From: Geosiphon pyriformis | Taxonomy: Eukaryota; Glomeromycota; Glomeromycetes; Archaeosporales; Geosiphonaceae | DNA length: 64,000 nucleotides | Assembly (NCBI GenBank): GCA_016748015.1 | Contig: JAAOMT010000226.1 | Coordinates: forward strand, 850,604 to 914,603 | Direction of reading: 5' to 3' | Shown here: positions 35,012-46,677 of the stretch, piece after piece | How the letters are laid out: each line of letters begins with the position of its first letter | Position numbering within the stretch: the stretch's first letter is position 1 | Notes under the pieces: generated by a model | What the model was told of the DNA's origin: nothing | Databases searched by the model: none | What the model saw: the letters and a program-made list of their open reading frames with translations, nothing else | Program-made: the position numbers and the translations under genes

Positions 35012-37312
35012 ATGGCTTCCCAACACCATTTATCATCGATAAATTATGAATGGCTTACTCAAGAAATATTTTCTGACCTTCTTGAAAGCTATTTATTAGC
35101 TAGAAGTGAAAAAAGACAAGCCAAAACTTTGCTTTCTCAAGATTACATAAACCAATGCATTGAGATATTAAAAAATACCCCTGAAGGAGAAAACTTCAAT
35201 TTAGAATTAAAGTATTGGGTATGCACTACCTTTTATATTACACAAGTTGGAAGACAAGATATACTTTATCTTAAAAAAAACAAAAAAACCAGTCTGTTCG
35301 AAAGAAAAATTATATGAAAAACTATGTTAATTTCATTTAGAAATAGGACATGGAGGAATGAGCAAAACTTATGATACGGTATATAATATTAATTTAATTT
35401 TTTATATAAATAGATACTAATAATTTTTTATTTATAAATTAAAGATAAATACACTTGAATGCTTGAGGATTTAGTAAAACAGTTTTGTTCTCACTGTACT
35501 AGATGCATTACGCGACAATCCTTAGCTCAACCAATAGCTGCAAATCCAATTTTTGCAAAAGGCTTTATGTGTTGTTTACAAGTAGACTTGGTTAATATGC
35601 ACAATCGACCAGATGATTCTTACAAATATATCTGTCATGCTCGGGATCATTTTACGAAATTTTTTTGGACTATGGCCTTTTTTTCTAAAGAAGCAAAAGA
35701 AGTAGCAAGCTTCTTTTTTCAACTTTTTACCACATTTGGACTTCCAACTATCCTTCAAACCAATAATGGAAAAGAGTTCATGGCTAATATAATCAGAAAA
35801 TTAACAGAAATGTGGCCAACTATTCATATTATAAATGGATGCCCAAGATATCCTTAATCCTAAGGATTAATTAAATGAGCAAATGATGTACTTCAACAAA
35901 AACTTTCAAAATGGATGGAGGATAAAGGAACTAATAATTGGTCACATGGTTTATATTGAATGACATGTAAAAAACATTATTTTTATATTGGTTGAATTAT
36001 TTAAACAATGACTAATTTATTTTTATGTTTAGATGCAATGAACATGGAAGTCTCTGTGGTTACTGGCTTTCCAACTTATCAAATAGTGTTTGGAAAAAAA
36101 CCTCACATGAATTATTTTCTTCTCGAGTCCCTTTTCAAACAATCAAGTATGCAAGAAGAAGATCTTCCTAACAACTTGGATGCAAAGCCAGCTGATGAAG
36201 AGCCAATCCAACAGGAAATCAAAAGTAATAGTGACCAGCAGCAAGACAGATTGCAGCAACAAGATGACCAGCAATGGCAGCAAAATGACCAGCAACAAGA
36301 TGACCAACAGCAGCAACAAGATAACGGGCGACAAGATAAACAGCAGTGGCAATAAGATAATATGTGACAAGATGACCAGCAGCGGCAACAAGATAATATG
36401 TAATAAGATAATCAGCAGCAGCAACAAGATAATAGGCAACAGAATAACCAGCAGCGGCAACAAGATAACCAGTGACAAGATAACTGGGAGCAGTGGCAAG
36501 ATAACAGGTGACAAGATGACCAGCAGCAGCAGCAAGATATCCAGTGGTCGCAGCAAAATAACTGGGAGCAGTGGCAATAACTACTAAACCAGCAGCAATG
36601 ACGTAACATAGTAAATAATATTGAAAAAAAATTAAGAGGAATCGAGCCACGAGTGGAAAAACCAAGCAATCTCTTAAAAAAATACTAGTACTCACTCTAA
36701 TAACTCTCATGTTTCTTCCATTATAATTTAAAGAGATGAGGTAATGTTTTTTTATTATTTGCACTTTTTAATATTATTCTGTATTAATTTCATATTTTTT
36801 AATAAGATAATGATAATCAGAACAATGTGCTACATAATATTATTAACTTACCCACTGGTCATCATAAAATATGCTAAATTGTTTGCGACCGATATGTTAA
36901 TAATGCCAAAGTAATGCTGCGTAAAAATGCAGATTTTGTGTGAATTGGAATTCCAAAGATCGATTGTTTAGGTACTAATAGAAAGCTTCTTATCTGCAAA
37001 ATGATTGGAACTGTTAATAAAAGATTATATAAACTGGGATACAAGTCAGGAATATTAAAAAATTCTTACTACACAACAGAGTTAATGCCTACTAAGGCTA
37101 CTCATTTTCCAGAATTACGAGAAATATCAAACACTTTTATTTCTTTACGTGAAGCAGTCTTATGCCAAAGTCGGGGGGAAATGACAGGTTATCAATGCAA
37201 TTGTAAAGGGAGCTGTAGAACTAATCATTGTAATTGCAGAAAAGCCGGGGTTTTATGTAGTGCACGATGTCATGGTGGCAGTAGCAATGCTTGTGAGAAT
37301 CGAAATAAATAA
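35012..37312 (+). pseudogene. Transposase/integrase of the Ginger-like element, inactivated
   Basis: Start ATG at 35012 (MASQHHLSSINYEW). A first frame runs to ~35290, where an A-run shifts it; the next frame gives EIGHGGMSKTYDT, the His half of the zinc finger. From ~35459 comes the Cys half (CSHCTRC) and the DDE core: first Asp in LQVDLVNM (about 35581-35592). The second position reads QTNNGKEF (35755-35778), Asn for Asp. The third motif is GLIK followed by stop, Lys for Glu. Three stops fall in eight codons after PRYP near 35856, each one transition away from CAA or CGA. Downstream is a Gln/Asp-rich repeat (36220-36600) and a final intact frame 37001-37312 ending in a CXC cysteine motif (CNCKGSCRTNHCNCRKAG). 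Not functional as read. Confidence 0.8.
36225..36600 (+). repeat. Gln-rich coding repeat within the transposase
   Basis: Degenerate units built on CAGCAGCAACAAGATGACC/AATAAC encode runs of Gln, Asp and Asn. The second half carries TAA and TGA where neighbouring units have CAA or CGA. The minus strand stays open in several frames only because the units lack stops there. Confidence 0.8.
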
Positions 37313-37334
37313 TTAGAATTATTAGAGATGATAA

Positions 37335-37532
37335 TAAAAAAACGCGTCAAATATCAAAACTTTGATTTTTTTGATTGGCTAATCATAGGGAAACTTTTTA
37401 CTGGCCAATTAACCAAATAATGTAATTGGTTGAGTTGATTCGGAATCAACACAGTGTTGAATTAAGGATTCCGAATTAACTCAAGGTAAATTAGATTCCG
37501 AATCAACTCAAATCCTGTTCCAACTCATAACA
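37335..37532 (-). repeat. Right terminal inverted repeat of the Ginger-like element
   Basis: Reverse complement of the left repeat with few differences, lacking the left copy's extra ~20 bp. Confidence 0.85.
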
Positions 37533-38204
37533 TATATAGATAATTACTTTTTATTCAACTTGAAAAATTTATATTTAATTAATTAATTAATTAAATTTTA
37601 AGGTCAGAATATTTTGAACAAGATTTATATATATATATATATATATATATTAATTTTGAATATATAAACATATAAAAATATTAGTAAAGTTTTTTTTTGA
37701 TTTTTCGTAAGTTTCTTGCAAAAAAAATAAAAAATTTCTTTATTACCAAAATCCATTATTTTTGATACATAGGCATTTTGTTACCCCTTTTTTTTTAATT
37801 AATTAATAAAACACTGTTGTCTATTTTTTTTTTTTCATATAAATTTATCATTAGTATTTGTAACACCATAATTCCAAGCATAATAAAAATTTTCCGGAAT
37901 TGTGTTCATTTTTAGAAGCCAACTAGATGATTACGCATATAAATGATTTTAAAAAAAATTCTTGTAGAAGCCCAATTTAATTTCAATAAATTTAATTTGA
38001 TCAATAACGTTTTTGAGTTTCTCCAAGTACATTTCAAATCTCTATTTGTACGGAAATAAACCAGATTAATTTACTATGATAAATATCATTTGAATTTAAT
38101 GGGGAATAAAAGTCATTTTTTTACAACCCTTTTTTTTAATCAATTAGAGTACTTTGGCATCCAAAGATTATTGAATTTTTCTCTCTATCTCAAATACCTT
38201 CATT
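37533..38204. other. Spacer, A+T-rich with TA microsatellite
   Basis: A TA run occupies about 37626-37650. No gene seen. Confidence 0.6.
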
Positions 38205-40113
38205 TTAAATTGTACAATGGCTGGCAATATTGATATTTGATATGACTTCCGGTTCATTTCTACCAGGAAGCACGAAACTAACACTTTGTTGTCTACTAAT
38301 TGTACTAATTCTAGAAAAATAATAGCTAAAATCAAAGATCTCATTCTCTGGGTAAAAATATGAATTTAAAATTGAACTTGATCGTGATGAAATGGCAGTA
38401 AGTTTTAAATGAGCCGGAAACGGCGCTTGCGGTTGTTTTTGAAAGTTTATATACGGGTTTCGATGTTCGTAATTCCTTGTTGGTGGCAAATGCTCATCAT
38501 GATGCATTGTGGCCCTGGAATTAGGTGCTGATACAAGCGTCGTGTCTGGTGGAAGTTGATCGATATAGACTGTTGTCTGTTCTATTTTGGTGGTGATATC
38601 ATTCGGTTTTGATCTTACGGACGAGAAGAATGAAGAATCGAGAACATTGCCACGTTGGTTATGTATACTAGGGGCGATAAATCAAAATTTAGTGCATTCA
38701 TTGAAATTTAAATTAAGTTTTTCTGAAATGTAATAATTTCTTCGAGATGACAGTCATTTAGTGATTTAGCTACAATTTTACACCTACTTATAAAGTATAA
38801 CCATTTGTTCCAGTTGAATCAAAACCATGGGTAAGAACATATCAGCCAATTCAAATATTAAACTGGACTGGGTTTCTGATCGAAAAAGATTCTTAAACAA
38901 GTTGAAGATAGTTTTAGAGCCATAAAGAATGGTCATTATGATGACAACTATTCTCATCTTAAAAAAAAGAATATTCTTAGGTAAAAAGTGAAATTTCATT
39001 TTTAATGCTTATAATTCAAATCTAGGAATCTCCTAAACTCACATGAAATGAAACTTGCAGAATTTTCCTCAGCCTGGTCAAATCCCCCAACGCTGAGCGC
39101 CGTCTCAATTTTGCAATATAAGGACTTAACACAGAATTCATCTTGTACCAAAAGAAAATCATCATGATTAAATATAAAATTGTCCATAATATCCATAGAC
39201 CAGTATTCCAAAATGCCATTTGTCTGGCTAATTTTAAATCTTCTTTCATTAAATAGGAACCTTTCAGCCATCTAAATGGAAGTATAGTTGCACCAGGTCC
39301 GAGCAGGAAAACACCTGCTACGACATCAATCCAATGTTTGTTTAGCAGATAAGAGTTTTCGAATCGGGATATTGAGTTGGCACTTGATAAAGCGTAGACT
39401 AAATTTAAAAGTTTGAGAGATTAGTAAAGAATTCTATTTTAATACATATCAAAAATTGGATTTTGTTTGCCTACCTAGTCCGATAGGATATAATGTACCC
39501 AAGGAAAAAGCTGTCACGTAAGGTATATGAGATCCGACTTTTGAGGAAATAATTATTCAAGTTTAATATTTTTAAAGAAAATTATGAAAATCACAAAAAA
39601 ATGATATAAATAGCCCCTTCTCTTACCTAATGCCCACCTCGTATCTGGGTAAATTTGATATAATAAACATATTGCATTTTCAATGGTTACTGTTAAATAG
39701 GGTAAAAATATGAATTATATTCTTTTCTGAATTAAAAAAAAAAGATCAAATCATCATTATTTAAAGCCAAAACACAAATTATTACAAAAGGAATACGCCA
39801 CAACGCATAATTGAAACGCCTCAAGTGGTCGAGGCCGTATAATTCCTTTTCCCCTAGATGATGGAAAATATAGCGACTGTCCTTTCAATATAATTCGATA
39901 CCACAGAAATCCAATGGAGGTCAGTAATATTAGACCTGAATAAGCGATTGCTGCCAGATATAAAACCTTTTTGGCAGAATCTTGTTGACAACCATGATAT
40001 TTCTCATTTGTTGGAAACACACATTCGTTTGTAACCCATCGGGAAACATTCGGAAGAAGAGATTTGTGATTAATGTTAGATGTAATGGTGGGATCTGATC
40101 TAACTAAGCTCAT
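38205..40113 (-). CDS. Seven-membrane-span receptor-like protein
   Basis: Minus-strand exons 40113-39786, 39689-39627, 39537-39475, 39398-39043, 38957-38788 and 38667-38205 join in phase, 480 aa. The N-terminal ~50 residues hold two Cys and likely face outside. Seven hydrophobic segments follow, including VLYLAAIAYSGLILLTSIGF, QLCVVAYSFLTIENAICLLY, PYVTAFSLGTLYPIGLVYAL, VVAGVFLLGPGATILPF, TGLWILWTILYLIMMIFFWY, VVIIMTILYGSKTIFNLF and FELADMFLPMVLIQLEQMVI. A ~155-residue hydrophilic tail rich in Ser, Thr, Pro and Asn ends the chain. This is GPCR-like topology. It may belong to the THH1/TOM1/TOM3-like or another fungal 7TM group; I cannot decide from motifs. Two exons of exactly 63 nt encode the region around spans 2-3. 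No ligand can be inferred. Confidence 0.7.
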
Positions 40114-40847
40114 TTTTGAAGAGATTTGAAAAATACTAGATAAATGAATGTCTTTTTTTTAGATGAAAGGGTTGTTTGGCGACTAGCACCAAGTCTAAAT
40201 GAAAAAATAAAGATATTTAATTTATTTTAATTAAAGGAAACATATTAGGATAATTTATATGATGGGATTTTTTTTTTTGACAGTTTCTGCAAACATCAAG
40301 TTCGCGAAAAGGTGGAAACTAAAATTTCCGTCGACTACTATTTTTAAAGCGAATATTTTTTTTTGGTGACGATCAAATATGACATTAAATGTATTAACAA
40401 TTATTATAGGGATGAGGTTATATTCGTCAAATCAACTGATCCCCTATGCAGGAATGAAGAATCCTGTTTTCGTTTCAGAGCATTTCAATATAAAACTTGA
40501 ACAATGAAAATCTTGATTGTTAAGGGTTCAATATATTGTATGGGTATAAATTATTCTTTGTTAAGATGTTACGCATGCTGGGTGGCTATAGAGGAATATA
40601 AAAGATTTTCGAAACTGATGAAAGGTTTTTGAACTAACAAAGGATGTCAAAAATTTCGCGGGTCAACAATTTGAATCAAAGTGGTATTTTTACAATATTT
40701 TTTAAATTAAAATTTATTAAATAATATTAGAAAATCTTTATATTTAAAATAAAATGAATAATAATTTCTTTATGAAATTAAAGTAACAAAAGTATATTTA
40801 TATTAAAAAACGGAAATAAAGTTTGATTGTTGTTATTTTTGTTATTT

Positions 40848-40848
<1 letters not shown>

Positions 40849-40899
<51 letters not shown>
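40849..40899 (+). repeat. TTG trinucleotide microsatellite
   Basis: About 17 uninterrupted TTG/GTT units in the spacer between the 7TM and F-box genes; no coding frame uses it. Confidence 0.9.
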
Positions 40900-41174
40900 G
40901 TTTATTACAAAATTTTCAAATTGAAAAAAAAAGAATGAATTTTTATTAAATAATTTATGAAATCATATTTTAGAGTTTTATGATACAAAGAAAGATTAGA
41001 TGATATATTGTTTTTTTATTATATTTTTGCTTTCATCATAGGAATTATTTTGATAAAACAGGTATTATAATAACACGAAAAATGAAATAGAAATTACGAA
41101 AAACATTCAAGATAGTATTCACAAAAGTTCCTTAAATAAAGATACTCATCTTTTATTTGAAAAAAAGCAAATAA

Positions 41175-41177
<3 letters not shown>

Positions 41178-41241
<64 letters not shown>
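41178..41241 (+). repeat. AAT trinucleotide microsatellite
   Basis: About 21 uninterrupted AAT units downstream of the F-box gene. A similar shorter run is at 16793-16831. Confidence 0.9.
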
Positions 41242-41422
41242 GATTTTATTACTATTTAATTGAACAAAAAAGAATATACGATACTTGATACTTGAACAAA
41301 TTTCCTAATTCGAAAACTCTGCCAAAATAAGTAATATAGTGAAAAAAAAAAAAAAAAAAGGGGCAAATGAGTTTAAAACTGAAATAGGGAATTTTTCAAG
41401 TTTGAAATTCATAATTCAAGCC

Positions 41423-42494
41423 CTAACAATAATTCAATACTCCGATAGGAACATATGGTTGAATATTGCATCGATGGTCACTTTTAGTATCTTCAACTTT
41501 TAAAACCGTCAACTTCTTGAAATTTTGTAAAAAGGACCAATCAGGTTTTGGGTGTAGTCGAACATTATTCAATTCCAAATGTTTTAAGGTATCGGATCGA
41601 GTTGATATCGCATCAAATAATTTCGAGGAAGGACCTTGGTAATAGTAAATTTCTAGATGAGTCAGATTGACTTGTTGCGAAAGAAATACGGAAAACTTCA
41701 AAAGCGTTTCTTCCAAATTAAAATTATTAGGAATTTCGAGTCTAATTATTAAATTTTTCTGAAAAGACAGTAATAATATTAGAAATAAAAATATTATTAT
41801 TATCCTTATTATTGTTTACCGAGTATTCATTAACGGATTAAAAAAAGGAAATTTTTCATACCACATTTTTACATATATTTGTCAGCTTACCCAAAATATT
41901 CTTTTTAGGTGTTTGCGCCAATAATTGTAATGTATTAAGGGGTGAAAGTAGCTCAGCAAAGTTTTCATCTGCCCATAAGTCATAATGTTGAGCTCGCATT
42001 GATTGGTCAGCATGTAAAATTTTTAAATGTCCATTATGATCATTGAATAATTTCAAGATCCCTCTAACAACTTCATTCACCATCGGTCTTTTTGAACCAA
42101 TATATAAATCTTTGCAGTATTCTTCTGCCGTTACCACCAAATTTGAATAATTAAGAAACTTTACAAAAGAAGGATAATCATATAAAGGGGGAGGACTTGA
42201 GAATGGACGAGTGGCTGCTAATGTATTGAAATAAGAAGTATCACGAGGAAGAATATGTTCTAGGGTTACATATGGAATCATTGTCAAATATCCATCATTA
42301 GGATTTTCTTTTGCAACCATGGAGAGTAGTAATTTTAAAAGGGGAATTTCTACCACTGAATTAAATGGGTCACTCCAGAGTTGAGAAATCCCTTCTCGGC
42401 ACCATTCTTTATTAATTAAGCATGCCTTAAGAAGGTCTTCTCGATCTAGATGTTTGAGAATTTCTAATAAAACGTCATATATAATAATCGTCAT
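41423..42494 (-). CDS. F-box / leucine-rich-repeat-type protein
   Basis: Two minus-strand exons, 42494-41862 and 41758-41423, with a 103-bp intron, give 322 aa. The N-terminus (YDVLLEILKHLDREDLLKAC, then NKEWCREGISQLWSDP) is an F-box: it would bind Skp1 and recruit targets to an SCF ubiquitin ligase. The C-terminal part has leucine-rich-repeat-like strands (VNLTHLEIYYYQGPSSKLF, TLKHLELNNVRLHP, LTVLKVEDT). Fungi of this group carry very large families of such genes, so the target is unknown. Start is the first ATG in the frame; the F-box begins almost at the N-terminus, as is usual. Confidence 0.82.
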
Positions 42495-43590
42495 TTTTGG
42501 TGAAAATTTATATATATAATAAATGATGAATTTTCTTTCTTTTGTAAGACTCGGGACGGTGGTATAAAAATTCTAATTCTCAATGCCTTTTTATAAACCT
42601 TAAAAAAATCAGGTTATTTAAATCCTACACGAAAACTACGTACTCTAAATATTTGGTGGGTGTGTCATAAAAGCAAACTTAACAAAACTGCGTCCAAATA
42701 CTCATTTGTTATTTTTAGAAATCTTGGTGTAAATGATTTCCCTGATAGTCATCCCAATATATATATATATTGTATCACACATACCCATTTTATTCTACCC
42801 AGGGTAACATTGAAATAAATAAATGAGGTCATCCAGTCCAGTTAATAATAATAATAATCATAATAATCTGCATCAAAGAGGGTTCTTCAATACGAAAGAA
42901 ATTAAAGATCATCAATTATCCACAGTAAATATATTTTATTTATATTTATTTATAACGAGTATGGCCCAGCCGCTACCTAAAATTATACAGTTTAACGAAA
43001 CTCTAAACTAGGCGCAGCTCACTCTCTTGATACATGAGAAATATATATGCTTTCCTCAAATAATTGACAGATGTGCAATTTTGTAAAATCTAAATTCTTA
43101 ATTTTTAAAAAAACATAATATATCAAATTCATGATGGTGAGAGCTAAAGATTCGAACAGATGCTTCAATATTCAAGTTTATTTTTTCAAGTCTTAAATAA
43201 TTTTTCATAAATCTATAAATACTTGAATTGAATTTCAATTCATTTATACCACAATATGTTTGTATCCGCAAATACTAAGAAGGTTGGAAAATTATTTCTA
43301 ATTTTTAAAAAATAACTTGGTAATTCTGACCTTTTTGAAATAATTATGAGATTTTTATTCGAGATAAATCTTCGTTCCTAACTTTAGATATCCTTCTTAA
43401 ATTCTTACTTACCAAACATGTTAGAAACTTGGTTTTCTAAGATCCTTTTGTTGTTTTTGATCAAGTTTTAACATTTATAAAAATTTAAAAATATATTTTT
43501 GAATCAGGATGTAATCTTTTTAAGAAATATCAACATCTACTAGTAACCCAAACTTCCCAGCGATATTATGAAATAATTATAGCCATGCAT

Positions 43591-43652
<62 letters not shown>

Positions 43653-43882
43653 ATGAAACCTATAGTAAAGTAGTTAGAACTGAAGATCCTCTTGATTCAC
43701 GATAGTGTAACCCAACTCGATATGGAATATTTTATTCGAATTCACAGTGACCAATTTCATTCTCGAACTACATCTATGAGGTTGGAGGTGATAAACTAGC
43801 TTTTTCGTGTCACCCCAAGAAAAATCAAAAAGGCCTTGCTTCCTTCTAAACTTAACCCTCGCTTCTCAAACTTGTCTCCAAA
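42495..43882. other. Spacer with promoters on both sides and a CT microsatellite
   Basis: A 62-codon frame at 42823-43011 is Asn-rich at its start and has no recognised motif; I do not call it. A TATA-rich stretch lies near 42757-42770. The CT run is listed separately. Confidence 0.55.
43593..43650 (+). repeat. CT dinucleotide microsatellite, ~29 units
   Basis: An uninterrupted CT run about 230 bp upstream of the disulfide-isomerase start. A pyrimidine tract in a fungal promoter may affect nucleosomes; its length is likely variable between isolates. Confidence 0.95.
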
Positions 43883-46430
43883 ATGAAGATCTTAATATTG
43901 GCACTTGCTTTTCTCTTAGTTAATCTTTTAAATGTATCCGTTGCTGTCGACCCGATCTTACTGAACCGAGAGAACTTTACCAAAAGCATTTCGAATGGCA
44001 CTTGGTAGGTTTATCATGGAATTTGGCTTAGTTTTCCCAAAGGAAAATGCTTCTTTTTGTTAACAAGACCCTTTTTTTTTTTGAAGGCTTGTTAACTTCA
44101 TGTCACCATACTGTCCTCACTGTGAAAAACTTGGTAAGAAACTCTTTACAATTGGCTCAACGTCAACAGCACTCTTCGACAATTTTACAAGCTAATTCCG
44201 TTTTTTTATCGAAAGCTCCCGCATGGCGTCAATTAGCCGATGATCATGCTCCCCTTCGCGAGTCGAAAGGATTTCACATCGCAGAGGTTGATTGCAGCTT
44301 AGATGGGGGTAATGATTTTCTTCATGTGATTTCTCTTTTATGATTTATTTCATTCAATTCGCGTGATCTTCCCAGATCTTGCTGATGAAAATGAAGTCAC
44401 AGGAACACCAACACTTCTTCTGTAAGTTGTTTTTATATTTTTTTTACTATTTGCGGGTGGAAAGTCATTTCAACTATCTTTGAAGCATCAATAATAAAAA
44501 GTGGAGTATGACCACCCTTTGATTCCCTATGTATTAATTCCATTAAAACATCAAACTTACAGCAATTAGTGGTTTTTTACATAATTAGATACCAGAATGG
44601 AAAGAAAATCGAAAAGTATCGTGGAATCCGGGATCTTGCTCCCATCTCCAGGTATATCGTCGAAAAAGCTGATCAATATTATACCCCTTCTGACGCGGTT
44701 AATGAAAATGATAAACCTAAAACAACTTTAACGGAAGACGAAAGCATAACTAAAAACGATCCAAGTACAACATCAATCCTGAATCAATCCGGAACTGTCA
44801 TCGTTCTGGGAGCAACCAATTTTGATACTTTGACCGCGTCCGGCCCATGGTTCATAAAATTCTTCGCTCCATGGTGTCCCCATTGCAAAGATTTGGCTCC
44901 AATCTGGGAGGAATTGGCAGGAAAGCTGAAAGGAGAAATAAATGTTGGTTCTGTTGACTGTACTCTTGAAGGAGGTACTTTGTCATCTTTAAAACTATCT
45001 TAAATCAATTTTTTACCCTTTATTCATATTGCTTTCTGCTTCTTATCGAAAGACTTATGCAGTAGATATGAAATTCGTGGATACCCAACCTTAAAACTGT
45101 GAGTCTTATATTTGTCTCATGTAATTCTCTTGATTTTTTTTTTATTCATTATCTTGACAATATATTCTTTTTTTTTGTTTATTTCTAAAAGCTTTATGGG
45201 TAAAGATATTATTGAGTATAAAGGTTCCCGAAAGCTACCTGAACTTCTCAATTTCGCCGAAAAGGCTTCAAATGCGGGAATTATCGAGCTTACTGCTGAG
45301 AAATTTGACCAACTCAAGAAGAAAGAAGTTCATTTCATTTACTTATATGATGACAAATCTCCCCCTGAAGCACTCGTGAGTTTTTTGGAAATATTAATTT
45401 GGATGATTTTTCTATCAACTTAAATTTCCTTCGACCTGAAATAATATTTGGAAATTTTTGTTTCAAAGCGCACAATGGATTCTTTGGCTCGTAGCCTCTT
45501 TTCAATAGCCAAAATATACTCGTCAAAAGATAAAGATCTAGCCCTTGCCCTAAAAGTTTCCCAATTTCCGGCTTTTATTGTACTCAAGGACGACATCCAG
45601 AAAGTTTATCCTGAGAACCATTACGAAGCATTCTCAGATGTCGAGTCACTAAGAAATTGGATAGACTTTGAGAAATATCCCATAGTATCTGCGCTTAATT
45701 CTGAGAATTCCGAGGAAATATTGAGTGGTGAACGATTGATTGTTTTAGGAATTTTTGACCCCAAAGGAGGAAAGTCATTCACAAAAGCCAAGGCTTCGTT
45801 GAACGCTGTGGCTAGACATTACTTTTTACAAGTTAAAAGACGTAGTGGTTCAGAAGAAGGAAGGGCGGTCCTTTTTGCATGGCTTGATGGTAACAAGTGG
45901 TCAGATTATATCTATCGAGTATACGGCTTATCTCATCAAGATTTACCCGCTGTCCTGATCAGCGATCCCACGGTTATCTTTTATTTTTTTCTTTTCACTT
46001 TGCTTTGGATATTCACATTTTGAACATAATTGATGACCGCTTTTTCCATCTGACCCTTTTCCCGCTTTCATTAGGCTGAAGAATATTTCGATAAGACAAA
46101 GAACGGTGACAAAATATTATTGGAGAATCAAGATAATTTATTTGAGGCAATTCATGATGTTAAAAAAGGACTTTTGAAAGGAACCAGCACAATGAATTTT
46201 ATTGAAAAGGCAGTCAAGGTATATTTCCTCTCTTTATTTTTTGACTTGATGTTGACATTATTTTGTTCAAAGGTTCACTTTATACTTTATAATTTTAGAA
46301 CTCTTACCAAAAAGCATGGTCCCACCCATATGTCACTTTGAGCTTCTTTGGGGTTTCATTAGTAGGCATATGGCATTTCTTTAAACCTAAAAAAGTTGTT
46401 CCTGTCAAAGGATACCCAAAGTTCGAATGA
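43883..46430 (+). CDS. Protein disulfide isomerase with two thioredoxin domains and a C-terminal membrane span
   Basis: Ten exons: 43883-44004, 44087-44133, 44216-44308, 44376-44421, 44589-44974, 45053-45098, 45192-45375, 45469-45972, 46075-46218 and 46299-46430, giving 567 aa. Signal peptide ~1-22. Domain a1 has FMSPYCPHC (Cys at 50 and 53) and TGTPTLLLYQNGKKIEKY. An acidic Thr/Asp/Asn linker leads to domain a2 with FFAPWCPHC (Cys at 199 and 202) and IRGYPTLKLF. Two further redox-inactive thioredoxin-like regions follow (FPAFIVLKDD), then a membrane span at ~535-552 and a basic tail KPKKVVPVKG. Both active sites are CPHC, more oxidising or isomerase-like than CGHC is not certain. It resembles TMX3/Eps1-type membrane PDIs and should form or rearrange disulfides of secreted proteins in the ER. 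Matching 46-nt exons in the two redox domains mirror the internal domain duplication. Confidence 0.88.
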
Positions 46431-46677
46431 TTTACAAGATACAAAAAAAACTCCTTACTCAATGATACTGTTAGGGAAATGTCGAATTTCCCGTTAAAGT
46501 TATGAGTAATTTTATTCGCATTATTTTAGATTAAATAGAATTTATCGAATCATAAAAATTTGAAAAATAATCAATGGTATTGTCTCTATTTCCATGACCT
46601 TAATCTAAAAAGATCTGTGGCGAAGTAACCTGGAATTTAAAAATAAAGCAGATTCTTTGTCTTTGAGTTCTGTCAAA

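Larger units (their letters stand above)
34793..37532 (+). mobile_element. TIR DNA transposon with integrase-like transposase (Ginger-like), degraded
   Basis: The element starts TGTCATGAGTTGGAAC and ends with the inverse, GTTCCAACTCATAACA. Inverted repeats extend about 200 bp inward (34793-35011 and 37335-37532) and are nearly identical except for a ~20-bp extra block in the left copy. TATA flanks both ends (34789-34792, 37533-37536), consistent with a 4-bp target duplication, though a TA-rich site makes it ambiguous. Inside are remains of one long coding region: HHCC zinc finger, DDE integrase core, Gln-rich stretch and Cys-rich CXC motif. Integrase plus TIR plus 4-bp duplication fits the Ginger type, related to vertebrate KRBA2-like genes. 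Internal stops and altered catalytic residues mean it cannot move by itself. Confidence 0.85.
40114..41422. other. Spacer with TTG and AAT microsatellites
   Basis: A TTG run spans about 40849-40899 and an AAT run about 41178-41241; a poly(A) tract lies at 41342-41359. No gene seen. Confidence 0.65.

Noticed and set aside
36143-36764. Long minus-strand open frames rich in Leu, Val, Ile, Ala and Cys
   Set aside because: They are antisense to the Gln-rich coding repeat of the transposase; CAG/CAA units read backwards give stop-free hydrophobic frames.
42823-43011. 62-codon frame starting MRSSSPVNNNN
   Set aside because: Begins in an AAT-like repeat and lacks any motif; may be leader sequence. 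Not strong enough to call.
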